Source: Bin76 sp963665765 (lineage in GTDB: Bacteria > Actinomycetota > Acidimicrobiia > Spongiisociales > ZC4RG35). Taken from it: a stretch of 64,000 nucleotides of DNA. Below, piece after piece: positions 26,558 through 35,844 of the stretch (position 1 is its first letter; each line of letters opens with the position of its first letter). The position numbers were made by a program, and so were the translations under genes. A model generated the notes under the pieces. That model saw only the letters and a program-made list of their open reading frames with translations. It was not told where the DNA came from and did no database searches. The stretch covers positions 1,922,001 to 1,986,000 of the forward strand of contig OY762464.1 of assembly GCA_963665765.1 (NCBI GenBank), given 5' to 3'.

Positions 26558-28544
26558 ATGAACAACGGCGACCTGAATTGGATAACCAACTACATCTGGG
26601 GCATCGCCGACGATGTCCTCCGAGACATCTATGTCCGGGGCAAGTATCGAGATGTGATCCTCCCGATGACGGTGCTTCGACGCCTCGATACGGTGTTGGA
26701 GGGCACCAAGCAGGCGGTTTTGGACATGAGGGAACGCCTTGACGAGGCCCAAGTGATCGAGCAGGATGCCGCTCTGCGGCAGGCTTCCGGCCAGGCTTTC
26801 TATAACACCTCCAAGTTCACCTTGCGGGATCTGAAAGCCCGGGCCGGCCGGCAGCAGCTTCGGGCCGATTTTGAGGATTATCTGGACGGGTTCTCACCCA
26901 ACGTGCAGGAAATCCTCGACAACTTCGAGTTTCGCCATCAGATCCCTCGGCTGTCGAAAGCCGATGCTTTGGGGACCCTGGTCGAGAAAATCACCTCCCC
27001 GGAGATCAACGTGAGCCCTCGTCCGGTGCTGAACACCGACGGCTCCACCAAGTTGCCCGCCCTTGACAATCACGGCATGGGGTCGATCTTCGAGGAACTG
27101 GTGCGGCGCTTCAACGAGGAGAACAATGAGGAGGCCGGCGAGCATTGGACTCCTCGGGATGCCGTCCGGCTGATGGCCAAGCTGGTGTTCCTGCCCGTTG
27201 CCGATCAGATCACCTCGGGTACCTATCTGGTGTATGACGGGGCTTGCGGCACAGGCGGGATGCTCACCGTGGCCGAGGAAACCCTCAAAAAACTGGCCGC
27301 CGACCACGGCAAGGAGGTTGCCATTCACCTGTTCGGCCAGGAGATCAACCCCGAGACCTACGCCATCTGCAAGGCCGACCTGATGCTGAAGGGAGACGGG
27401 GAGGCGGCAGACAACATCGTGGGCGGCTCCGAGCATTCCACTCTTTCCAACGACGCCTTTCCCACCCGGTCGTTCGACTTCATGCTCTCCAACCCTCCTT
27501 ATGGAAAGAGTTGGAAGATGGATCTGGCGCGCATGGGCGGGAAGAAGGGGATGCGGGACATGCGGTTCGTGGTGGAACATGACGGCGATCCCGAGTTTTC
27601 GCTGGTCACCCGTTCGAGCGACGGGCAGCTGCTGTTTTTGGCCAACCTGGTTTCCAAGATGAAGCAGGACACGCCGCGGGGAAGCCGCATCGCCGAGGTC
27701 CACAACGGCAGTTCGCTGTTCACGGGCGATGCCGGGCAGGGCGAAAGCAACATTCGCCGGTGGATCATCGAGAACGACTGGCTGGAGGCGATCGTGGCGC
27801 TTCCCCTGAACATGTTCTACAACACCGGGATCGCCACCTACATCTGGGTGCTTACCAATCGGAAGCCCGAGCACCGGTGGGGGAAAGTGCAGTTGATCGA
27901 CGCAACAGGGTGGTTCCAGCCCTTGCGGAAGAACCTGGGCAAGAAGAACTGCGAGTTGTCGGATGAGAACATCGCTCGTATATGCGATGTGTTTCTTGCA
28001 TTCGAAGAGACCGAAGAGAGCAAGATCTTCGACAATGCCGATTTCGGGTATTGGAAGGTGACGGTGGAAAGGCCGCTTCGGATCAAGGGAATCGACCCCC
28101 ACCGCGCCTACAAGGCGGCCGAGATCAGAAAGCTCAAGCAGGACCACCAACCCGACCCCGATGCGCCGCCGGTGATTCGCAGGATCCACAGACGAGGGAC
28201 CAAGCCCGACCCGCTCTGTGGGCGTTTCGAAGTTATGGCCCGGGGGGGGGGGGCCGCAGGTGGTGGAGTACGAACCCGATACAGCACTGCGGGATACGGA
28301 GCAGATCCCGCTAACTGAAGAGGGAGGGATCGAGGCTTTCATTCGGCGGGAGGTGCTGCCCTACGCGCCAGATGCCTGGTATCGGGCCAACACGGTCAAG
28401 ATCGGGTACGAGATCAGCTTCACCCGCCACTTCTACAAGTCCGAGCCCATGCGAACCACCCAGGAGATCCGCGCCGACATCCTGGCACTGCACCAGCAGA
28501 CGGCGGGTTTGCTAAGTGATGTACTGGGAGGTGTGGGTGCTTAA
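26558..28544 (+). CDS. hsdM: Type I restriction-modification DNA methyltransferase subunit, split by a G12 tract
   Basis: N6-adenine methyltransferase subunit of a type I system. HWTPR lies at 196-200, the SAM-binding motif DGACGTGG at 227-234, and the catalytic NPPY at 312-315. The frame from 26558 runs to a stop at 28318 after reading GGGAAGGG across a run of twelve G at 28242-28253. The true C-terminus (VVEYEPDTALRDTEQ onward, ending in a coiled coil ADILALHQQTAGLL) continues in the other frame to 28544. Removing one G, or adding two, would restore a 661-aa protein of normal family length. So the gene is either phase-variable and OFF in this copy, or carries a homopolymer sequencing error. 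hsdS starts before its stop. Confidence 0.93.
28242..28253 (+). repeat. Poly-G tract (G12) in hsdM
   Basis: Twelve consecutive G near codon 562 of hsdM. As written it shifts the frame; G11 or G14 would be in frame. Apart from the hsdS and mod tracts, I saw no G or C run above 7 in the window. Confidence 0.95.
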
Positions 28545-29940
28545 ATCCGGTGTTCTGGATCTGAAGCCCTATCCCGAGTACAAAGATTCGGGAACCAAAT
28601 GGCTGGGCAGGGTGCCTAACCATTGGGAGGTGGTGCCTTTTAAGAGATTCGCTCAGTTTACGAGCGGAGTGGGGTTTCCTGTAAACGTTCAAGGGGATAC
28701 TGATCAGGAAATATTATTTGTGAAGGTTTCCGACATGAATGCATCTGGTAATGAACGACACATACTAGGTGCTGCGAATACCGTTTCTCTAGAACGAGCG
28801 AAGGAACTGGGAGCTAAGGTGTTCGGCGTCAACACGATCATCTTTCCAAAGGTAGGGGGGGCACTACTGACCAATAAGCGGCGCCTCTTGGTACATCAAA
28901 CCTGTATCGACAACAACCTTATGGCTTGTATAGTCCTGGCAGCCAACACAGGGTTTGCATTTCGTCTGCTGCAATGGCTTGATCTGGGTGGAATGGCCAA
29001 ACCAGGACCAGTACCTGCCATTAGCGAAGGAGAAGTCAAGAACATACGGATATCCCTTCCTTCATCAGAAGAACAAAATGCCATTGCTCGGGTTTTGGAT
29101 TATGTGGATGGGCAGCTCAGGCGGCTGATCGAGGCTAGGGAGCAGGGGGGGGGCTTATTGGAGGAATATAGAGCGGCTGCTATTTCGGAGGCGGTTACCG
29201 GTCGCGTAGATGTCCGCACCGGCAAACCCTATCCTGACTATAAGCCTTCCGGCATCGAATGGCTAGGCGACATCCCAGCCCATTGGGAGATCCGGCGATT
29301 AGGACATGTTGCGAACGTGCAATCCAGCAATGTTGATAAACACTCAAGAGAGCAGGAAATCCCTGTCCTGCTTTGCAACTATGTGGATGTATATAAAAAC
29401 GATGCCATCACTCAAGACCTATCGTTTATGGTAGCTACTGCTTCGTACGTGGAAATTGATCGATTTCAAATAGAGGCTGGGGACGTACTGCTTACAAAAG
29501 ACTCCGAGGCATGGAACGACATTGGGGTGGCTTCTCTTGTAAGAAACTGCGAAGACACTGTAGTGCTGGGTTACCACTGCGCCTTGGTTCGGCCTAATCT
29601 TAAAATAGTTGAATCTCGCTATGTGTTTCGGGCGTTGCAGAGTAGCAGCGTTGCGTATCAGTTCCATGTGAGGGCGAAGGGTGTCACGAGGTATGGATTA
29701 ACCCTCGGCGCAATGCGAACTACGGCAATACCTCTCCCGCCCCTTGCCGAGCAAGTTGCCATTGCCGAATATCTCGACCGCCTCACATCCAAGATCGACA
29801 CCGCCATCGCCAACACTCGTCGGGAGCTCGAACTTTTGGAGGAGTATCGCACCCGGATGATCTCGGATGTGGTTACCGGACAGGTTGATGTGCGAGAGGC
29901 GGCGGCTTTGATCGAGGTTAAGCAGGAGGCCGCACCATGA
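28537..29940 (+). CDS. hsdS: Type I restriction-modification specificity subunit
   Basis: DNA-recognition subunit, 467 aa, with two target recognition domains. Each half opens with the same signature: PYPEYKDSGTKWLGRVPNHWEV near residue 13 and PYPDYKPSGIEWLGDIPAHWEI near residue 230; each ends with a conserved helix (LLEEYRAAAISEAVTG and LLEEYRTRMISDVVTG). GTG at 28537 has GGGAGG upstream and overlaps the hsdM stop. The recognition domains (about 28640-29090 and 29300-29720) are visibly AT-richer than the rest, typical of shuffled modules. A run of nine G at 29145-29153 sits in the central conserved helix. The gene is open at this length. Confidence 0.94.
   Translation: MLKSGVLDLKPYPEYKDSGTKWLGRVPNHWEVVPFKRFAQFTSGVGFPVNVQGDTDQEILFVKVSDMNASGNERHILGAANTVSLERAKELGAKVFGVNTIIFPKVGGALLTNKRRLLVHQTCIDNNLMACIVLAANTGFAFRLLQWLDLGGMAKPGPVPAISEGEVKNIRISLPSSEEQNAIARVLDYVDGQLRRLIEAREQGGGLLEEYRAAAISEAVTGRVDVRTGKPYPDYKPSGIEWLGDIPAHWEIRRLGHVANVQSSNVDKHSREQEIPVLLCNYVDVYKNDAITQDLSFMVATASYVEIDRFQIEAGDVLLTKDSEAWNDIGVASLVRNCEDTVVLGYHCALVRPNLKIVESRYVFRALQSSSVAYQFHVRAKGVTRYGLTLGAMRTTAIPLPPLAEQVAIAEYLDRLTSKIDTAIANTRRELELLEEYRTRMISDVVTGQVDVREAAALIEVKQEAAP
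29145..29153 (+). repeat. Poly-G tract (G9) between the two halves of hsdS
   Basis: Nine G coding for Gly-Gly-Gly at the start of the central conserved helix. Gain of one G gives an in-frame TAG within about ten codons, leaving a half-length protein with only the first recognition domain. Confidence 0.95.
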
Positions 29941-32927
29941 CCACCGACACTTCCGAGAAGGGCCTTGAGCGTCTGATCTGCACGATCCTGGCCGGTCATC
30001 CTTGCGATCCGCCCGCTCCGGGGTCTCAGTCTTACATGGGTCAGGGAGGGGTGGGTTGGACGGCCGGTGATCCCCATGATTACCACCGCTCCCATTGCCT
30101 TGATCTGGCCCAGCTCACTGACTTTCTTCGGTTCACCCGGTCGGAGGTGGCTGCGTCTCTACATCTGCGCAACGACAACCCCACCCGGCGCAAATTCTTG
30201 GCCCGTTTGGAAGGGGAAATCACCAAGCGGGGCACCATCGACGTGTTGCGTCATGGCATCAAGCACGGCGCCCATCATGTGGAGCTCTTTTACGGAACCC
30301 CCTCGCCGGACAACGAGAAAGCCAAAGATCAGTTTGAGCAGAACCGCTTCACTGTCACCCGTCAGCTTCGTTACAGCAAACACGAGGTTCAGCGGGCCTT
30401 GGATTTGGTGCTGTTCATTAACGGTTTGCCGGTGGCGACCTTTGAGTTGAAGAACAAGCTCACCAAACAGACTGTGCATGACGCCATCCATCAGTACCGG
30501 GTGGGTCGCAATCCCCGCGAGAAGCTCTTCGCTCTGGGACGTTGCGTAGCCCATTTCGCGGCGGATGAGACGCAGGTCTTTTTCTGCACCCATCTGCGGG
30601 GGAAGGGTTCGGTGTTCTTGCCTTTCAACCGGGGGCGGGGCGACGGTGCGGGTAATCCTTCCAATCCCGATGGGCTGGCGGTGGAATACCTGTGGCGAGA
30701 AGTGCTGTCCCGCCCAAGCCTCACCAACATCTTGGAGAACTACGCCCAAATAGTGGGTAAAGGCGGACGGAGAATGCAGATCTGGCCCCGCTATCACCAA
30801 CTGGACGTGGTGCGCAAGATCTTGGCCGCCGCCGCCGCCCACGGTGCAGGCCGCCGTTACCTGATCCAGCACTCGGCAGGCAGCGGCAAGAGCAACTCGA
30901 TCGCTTGGCTGGCCCATCAATTGATCGGGCTGACTCGTGACAACCGTCCGGTGTTCGATTCGATCATCGTGGTGACCGACCGGCGTATTTTGGACAGTCA
31001 AATTAACGCCACGATCCGCCAATACGCGCAAGTGAAAGCCACGGTGGGGCACGCCGACCGCTCGGGTGACCTGCGGCGGTTCATCGAGCAGGGCAAGAAG
31101 ATCATCATTTCCACCATCCAGAAGTTCCCGTTCATCCTGGAGGAGATCGGCGATGCCCAGCGGTCTCGGAACTTCGCGATCATCATTGACGAGGCCCATT
31201 CCAGCCAGGGCGGCCGCACCAGCACTGCCATGTCGCAGGCCCTGGCCGAAAGCGGCAAAACCGCCGAGGACGAGACCTATGAGGATCAGATCAATCGGCT
31301 GATCGAATCGCGCAGGCTGCTTCCCAACGCCAGTTATTTTGCTTTCACCGCCACGCCCAAGAACAAAACGCTGGAGCTGTTCGGCGATCCCCAGCCGCAG
31401 CCCGACGGCCCGATCAGCCATCGGCCTTTTCACCATTACAGCATGAAACAGGCCATCGAGGAGGGGTTCATCCTGGATGTGCTTTCGCATTACACGCCGG
31501 TGCAGAGCTATTACAAGCTGGCCAAGACGGTCACCGAGGACCCCGAGTACGACACTCGCAAGGCCCAGAAGAAACTGCGGCGGTATGTGGAGGGGCACGA
31601 CTACGCCATCGGCCTGAAGGCCGAGATCATGGTCGATCACTTTCATTCCCAGGTGTTGGCCCAGCAGAAAGTGGGCGGGCAGGCTCGGGCGATGGTGGTG
31701 ACCAACGGCATCCGGCGGGCGATCCAGTATTATCACCATATCCGCAGTTATCTGGAAAAGCGCCGCAGCCCCTATCGGGCTCTGGTGGCCTTTTCCGGTG
31801 AACATGAATGGGATGGGATCACGGTGACCGAAGCGTCTCTCAACGGTGTTCCCTCCGGGAAGATCGCTGAACGGTTCCGAGAGGACCCCTTTCGCTTTCT
31901 GGTGTGCGCCGACAAGTTCCAAACCGGCTACGACGAGCCGCTTCTGCACACCATGTATGTCGATAAGACCCTCTCGGGGGTGAAAGCGGTGCAGGCCCTT
32001 TCTCGCCTCAACCGTTCCCATCCCCGAAAGCACGATGTTTTCGTGCTGGACTTCCTCAACGATGCCGAAACCATTCGCCGGGCTTTCGACCCTTATTACC
32101 GGGCCACCATCCTGGCCGATGAGACCGATCCGAACAAGCTTCACGATCTGGTGAGTGACCTGGACGAGGCCCAGGTGTACTCCACCGATCAGGTGGAAGA
32201 GTTGGTGAAACTCTACCTGGACGGGGCGGATGTGGACCGGCTCCATCCCATACTGGATGCCTGCGTTGCGGCGTATCTGGATGACTTGGACGAGGACGCG
32301 CAGGTGAAGTTCAAGAGCGGCGCCAAGGCCTTTGTGCGCACCTACGGGTTCTTGGCTTCGATCCTTCCCTATGGCCACGCCGAGTGGGAGAAGCTGTCCA
32401 TCTTCCTGACGTTCCTGACACCCAAGCTTCCCGCTCCCAAAGAAGAAGACCTGTCCCAGGGGATCCTGGACGCCATTGACATGGAGAGCTACCGGGTGGA
32501 GAAGAAGGCCATGCAGAATATCCTCCTGTCCGATGAGGAGGGAGAGGTCGGTCCGGTCCCCCCTTCCGCCGCCGGGCACCGCCCCGAAACTCGCCTGGAT
32601 CGGCTCTCCAACATCATCTCGGTCTTCAACGACCTGTTCGGCAACATCGATTGGAAAGATTCCGATCACATCCACCAGCTGATCACCGAAACCATCCCCG
32701 CCAGAGTGGCCGAGGACCGCGCCTTCAGCAACGCCCGCCGCAACTCGGACGCCGAGAATGCCCGCATCGAAAGCGACAAAGCTCTGGGACGAGTGATGAC
32801 CGAAGTCATCCACGACGACATGGAACTCTTCCGCCACTACTCCAACAGTCGGAGCTTCAAACGGTGGCTGGCAGACACCGTGTTCGACCTGGTCTACCAT
32901 CACGCCCCCGACCCGCAGGGCGGCTAA
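29937..32927 (+). CDS. hsdR: Type I restriction endonuclease subunit R
   Basis: Motor and nuclease subunit of 996 aa that translocates DNA and cuts unmodified targets together with HsdM and HsdS. The N-terminal nuclease domain has the PD-(D/E)xK core in ATFELKNKL (Glu170, Lys172). Walker A is AGSGKS (314-319), motif II is DEAH at 418-421, motif III is FAFTATPKNKT, and motif VI lies in QALSRLNRSHPRK. Its ATG overlaps the hsdS stop (ATGA), so restriction and specificity are coupled. The reading frame is intact and has no long homopolymer. Confidence 0.96.
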   Translation: MTTDTSEKGLERLICTILAGHPCDPPAPGSQSYMGQGGVGWTAGDPHDYHRSHCLDLAQLTDFLRFTRSEVAASLHLRNDNPTRRKFLARLEGEITKRGTIDVLRHGIKHGAHHVELFYGTPSPDNEKAKDQFEQNRFTVTRQLRYSKHEVQRALDLVLFINGLPVATFELKNKLTKQTVHDAIHQYRVGRNPREKLFALGRCVAHFAADETQVFFCTHLRGKGSVFLPFNRGRGDGAGNPSNPDGLAVEYLWREVLSRPSLTNILENYAQIVGKGGRRMQIWPRYHQLDVVRKILAAAAAHGAGRRYLIQHSAGSGKSNSIAWLAHQLIGLTRDNRPVFDSIIVVTDRRILDSQINATIRQYAQVKATVGHADRSGDLRRFIEQGKKIIISTIQKFPFILEEIGDAQRSRNFAIIIDEAHSSQGGRTSTAMSQALAESGKTAEDETYEDQINRLIESRRLLPNASYFAFTATPKNKTLELFGDPQPQPDGPISHRPFHHYSMKQAIEEGFILDVLSHYTPVQSYYKLAKTVTEDPEYDTRKAQKKLRRYVEGHDYAIGLKAEIMVDHFHSQVLAQQKVGGQARAMVVTNGIRRAIQYYHHIRSYLEKRRSPYRALVAFSGEHEWDGITVTEASLNGVPSGKIAERFREDPFRFLVCADKFQTGYDEPLLHTMYVDKTLSGVKAVQALSRLNRSHPRKHDVFVLDFLNDAETIRRAFDPYYRATILADETDPNKLHDLVSDLDEAQVYSTDQVEELVKLYLDGADVDRLHPILDACVAAYLDDLDEDAQVKFKSGAKAFVRTYGFLASILPYGHAEWEKLSIFLTFLTPKLPAPKEEDLSQGILDAIDMESYRVEKKAMQNILLSDEEGEVGPVPPSAAGHRPETRLDRLSNIISVFNDLFGNIDWKDSDHIHQLITETIPARVAEDRAFSNARRNSDAENARIESDKALGRVMTEVIHDDMELFRHYSNSRSFKRWLADTVFDLVYHHAPDPQGG

Positions 32928-32979
32928 CCGGCGGGGATAGCGGAGGGGTTCAGAGGAGCCCTTCTCTTCTTTTGAGGCG

Positions 32980-34254
32980 GTGGTGATTACTCAGAGAGTC
33001 AAGGTACGATTGCTGTCCATGTCATCGGGCAATGGATACCTCCCCATTCTCCCCTCCCGAGAAGACTACGTTGACCACTTGGAGGGCTTCACTCGCTCCG
33101 ACGGTGACCAGGGTTCAGGTGGTAGACCGAAGCGCACGCGGATAAAAACGTACATGCTGGAGACTGCTCGGTCCGGGCTGGTTGACGCGGAATTAGGCAA
33201 TCTCTTCCCAAGTTCTATGTCCCTTCATCGACTGGATGACACCCTTTACCGCGTGCAGGACGCAAACCATGGGGGAAGGGTGGTGGGGCTCATTGAGACC
33301 CTTGATGCTCGGCATCCCGTCCTGTATACGACATTGCCGGTAGCAGAGAGCGACAAGTGGATTCGAGGGGCTGTGGATCGCAACCCTTGGCTGGATCGTC
33401 TCTGGCTGTCTTCGCCCATCCTTTTCGAACTCTGGAAATATGTGCAACGCAACACTCCGACCCATCGCTATGTGCGACTCGGCTTTGAGCACGAGGCGTG
33501 GTATGAAACAGTTTCTGATCTGGATGCAATTGATGAAGACTTCTCGGACGAGCACGAGAACATATCTGGCGAAGGCGAGGATATACCCGCCAGCCGTATG
33601 GAGCGTCGCCGGTCCAGGGTTACGCTCACCGAGCGGTTGGCATTGCTCAACACGAAACTGAAACCGCTCATGGATCTGTACGATCCGTTGCACTCGCTGG
33701 TTCAGATGCAGATCCCTGGTGGGGATCGTGGGGGGCACCGCTTCTATTACGACGGACGCGCTACCGATTGGAGTGACTCATTCGTTGAACACCGGGCAAC
33801 AGTCGAACTGGTGGTAAAGCTATACCGGAAGGTCACCTCGTTTGCCGAGGAGCGACTTTGGGTAGAGACAACCCGGGTTGGGGAAGATGGCCTCTCCTTG
33901 AGTGGAGCCCCGGTGATCATCCGTTTTCGTCAACCACTCAGTGAGGCAACCTTTAATCGTTTCGTGAAGTTGGGTCTGGAGCGGCGAAGAAGCAGATTTC
34001 GGATCGGTGGCTACATCACCCGGCGGGGCCCCACAAAAATCCATTTGGCAGGAATCGACCACCACCTCTGGCAACCCTTCCTCTTAGAGGCGACAAGCAA
34101 GCATCTGATCGGAGTTCTCCCACGAGGAACCTGTGGTAACACGATCCACCGTCTCGTTACGAATGTCCAGCGATATTTGGACCCAAGGGTTGATGTCTGG
34201 CTTGGAAGCGAGAAATATGAACATACGGTGGCGAAATCGATGATTGCGTCGTGA
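32980..34254 (+). CDS. Unrecognised protein downstream of hsdR
   Basis: Protein of about 424 aa that I cannot assign. It starts 52 bases after hsdR with GAGGCGG next to GTG 32980 or 32983; the ATG at 33019 is another candidate. Visible traits: LPILPSREDYVDHLEGFTRSD near the N-terminus, an acidic stretch around residue 175-195 (DLDAIDEDFSDEHENISGEGED in part), many Arg/Trp residues, and no signal peptide or membrane segment. The last base triplet overlaps the following gene (GTGA). Codon use is less GC-biased than its neighbours, which suggests arrival with the restriction locus. A role in the restriction system or in another defence module is possible but not shown. Confidence 0.6.
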   Translation: MVITQRVKVRLLSMSSGNGYLPILPSREDYVDHLEGFTRSDGDQGSGGRPKRTRIKTYMLETARSGLVDAELGNLFPSSMSLHRLDDTLYRVQDANHGGRVVGLIETLDARHPVLYTTLPVAESDKWIRGAVDRNPWLDRLWLSSPILFELWKYVQRNTPTHRYVRLGFEHEAWYETVSDLDAIDEDFSDEHENISGEGEDIPASRMERRRSRVTLTERLALLNTKLKPLMDLYDPLHSLVQMQIPGGDRGGHRFYYDGRATDWSDSFVEHRATVELVVKLYRKVTSFAEERLWVETTRVGEDGLSLSGAPVIIRFRQPLSEATFNRFVKLGLERRRSRFRIGGYITRRGPTKIHLAGIDHHLWQPFLLEATSKHLIGVLPRGTCGNTIHRLVTNVQRYLDPRVDVWLGSEKYEHTVAKSMIAS

Positions 34255-34674
34255 GGCACGAGATGGATCTCCTGTCAGATCAAGTCTTCCAGCTCAATGC
34301 GTTTCTATGGGCTGTTGAGGATCTACCTACCGAGGGTCCAATTCGGCCAGTGCTTCGGGAAGCGGGTTATTCCTTAGTTGCTATAGGACGCAAAGTTCTG
34401 TTACCTCCCGGCAACGCGGTCACGGTCGCACTTAACCAACTTACTGGATCGCCTGACCGCTCTGCCTGTCGCCCGGACTGCCGTCGATGTCGTGGAAAAG
34501 GCACTCGGCTCTTATCCGAAGGTTCACAGGGAAGGACAGCGACTCGACATCAATCTCGACAACGCAGAGGACCGGGACAAGGCTATCAAGTGCTTGGAGA
34601 CTACCGATCCTTCCGATCCGGAAGCGAATCTAACAAACGTGTTTCCCGAGCAGCCTCAGTTATTTGGCGGTTGA
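34251..34674 (+). pseudogene. Frameshifted small gene of unknown function after the hsdR-linked unknown
   Basis: Begins GTG 34251, overlapping the previous stop, as MDLLSDQVFQLNAFLWAVEDLP. The first frame then continues as Arg/Ser-rich nonsense to 34736. A second frame, open from 34387, reads LLDRLTALPVARTAVDVVEKALGSYPKVHREGQRL in outline and ends at 34674 with a natural acidic C-terminus. The join falls near 34435-34445 and needs gain of two bases or loss of one, giving a protein of about 140 aa. No homopolymer lies at the join, so this looks like an ordinary disabling indel or a sequencing error. Confidence 0.55.
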
Positions 34675-34773
34675 AACAACCTGAGGCTTCGCGAATTGGG
34701 GCACTGATGTGGACGGTCCGATACTCCGGCTACTGAATCTCTGTCACCTTGAATCTGTCATTTGCTCGGTGTT

Positions 34774-35733
34774 TCAGGACTGCCGGGGGTCTTTCGGTGG
34801 GAGGTGTGGGTAATTGATCCCGGTGAGTTGGGCGGATGCCTTCCAGAGCTGTTCCGCGGCTGTGGCATTGCGGGAAGCGGCGGTTGAGGACACCACTCCC
34901 GGATGTCCCCTTTGACCGGCGAATCCCAATGGACCGTAAAAATGACCCCCTTCGGCCTGCGGATCGACCGCGGCGCGGAGGGTGGGCAGGGCACCCATCG
35001 AGGCGCTCTGGACAATTCCTGAGGTGAGCATTCCTGAAATACGGAAGGTCCGGTTGTCATGAAGATGGTTGCCGATGTTGGTGGTTGCCATCCCCGGGTG
35101 GGCCGCCAGGGCCAAGGCATTGGCGCCGGTATTCTCGAAGCGGCGCTGGAGGGAAAGGGTGAACAACAGGTTGGCCAGTTTCGACCGGCAATAGGCGCGG
35201 AACGGAGAGTACCCCCCGTTCTCAAACAGCAGATTGCCATAGTCCATCCGCCCGGCGCGATGAGCGGTGCTGCTCACATTCACCACCCGAGCATGCGGCG
35301 TGCTCAGCAGTGGTTGCAGAAGTCTCCCGGTCAGTGCGAAGTGCCCAAGATGGTTGATGCCCATCTGGCTCTCGAAGCCGTCTTCTGTCACCGAGTAGGG
35401 AACCGCCATGATGGCGGCGTTGTTGACCAACACGTCGAGCCGCGAGCAGGTTTGGGTGAAGTCTTGGGCGAACCGTTCTATGGAGGCCAGACTCGCCAGG
35501 TCGAGCGTCATCAGATGAACCTGGGCGTTGGGCAACTCCTCTCGCAATTCCCCGACGGCTCGTTGGCCTCTTTTCTCCGATCGACAAGCAAGGATGGTGT
35601 GGGCGCCCTTCCGAGCGAATTCTCTGGCAGCCTCCAGCCCGATTCCACTGTTGGCGCCGGTCACCACGACAACCTTGCCGGCCAGGTTGGGGATCTGCTC
35701 GGCATCCCATTTTGTTTTTGTTCTCGCACCCAT
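34774..35733 (-). CDS. Short-chain dehydrogenase/reductase (retinol dehydrogenase-like)
   Basis: NAD(P)-dependent oxidoreductase of 319 aa. Cofactor motif TGANSGIG at 25-32, NNAA near 104-107, catalytic Ser in NVSSTAH (about 154), and YCRSK with Tyr181 and Lys185. Length and the AHPGMATTNIG segment place it among the retinol/protochlorophyllide-type SDRs. ATG at 35731-35733 has GAGAAG upstream. It is convergent with the restriction locus. Substrate unknown. Confidence 0.9.
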   Translation of the reverse strand: MGARTKTKWDAEQIPNLAGKVVVVTGANSGIGLEAAREFARKGAHTILACRSEKRGQRAVGELREELPNAQVHLMTLDLASLASIERFAQDFTQTCSRLDVLVNNAAIMAVPYSVTEDGFESQMGINHLGHFALTGRLLQPLLSTPHARVVNVSSTAHRAGRMDYGNLLFENGGYSPFRAYCRSKLANLLFTLSLQRRFENTGANALALAAHPGMATTNIGNHLHDNRTFRISGMLTSGIVQSASMGALPTLRAAVDPQAEGGHFYGPLGFAGQRGHPGVVSSTAASRNATAAEQLWKASAQLTGINYPHLPPKDPRQS

Positions 35734-35844
35734 TGGTCTTCTCAACTTAGCGGTCATGGATGAATGAGGGAAGACGGAGTCGCTTTTCAACCAGGCGGAC
35801 TGCCTGATGGGCGGCGTGGTCGGCAGTGTTTTCCGCACTGCACT

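Noticed and set aside
30159..32903. 914-codon open frame opposite hsdR
   Set aside because: Antisense shadow of hsdR, low-complexity His/Gln/Arg composition and no homology.
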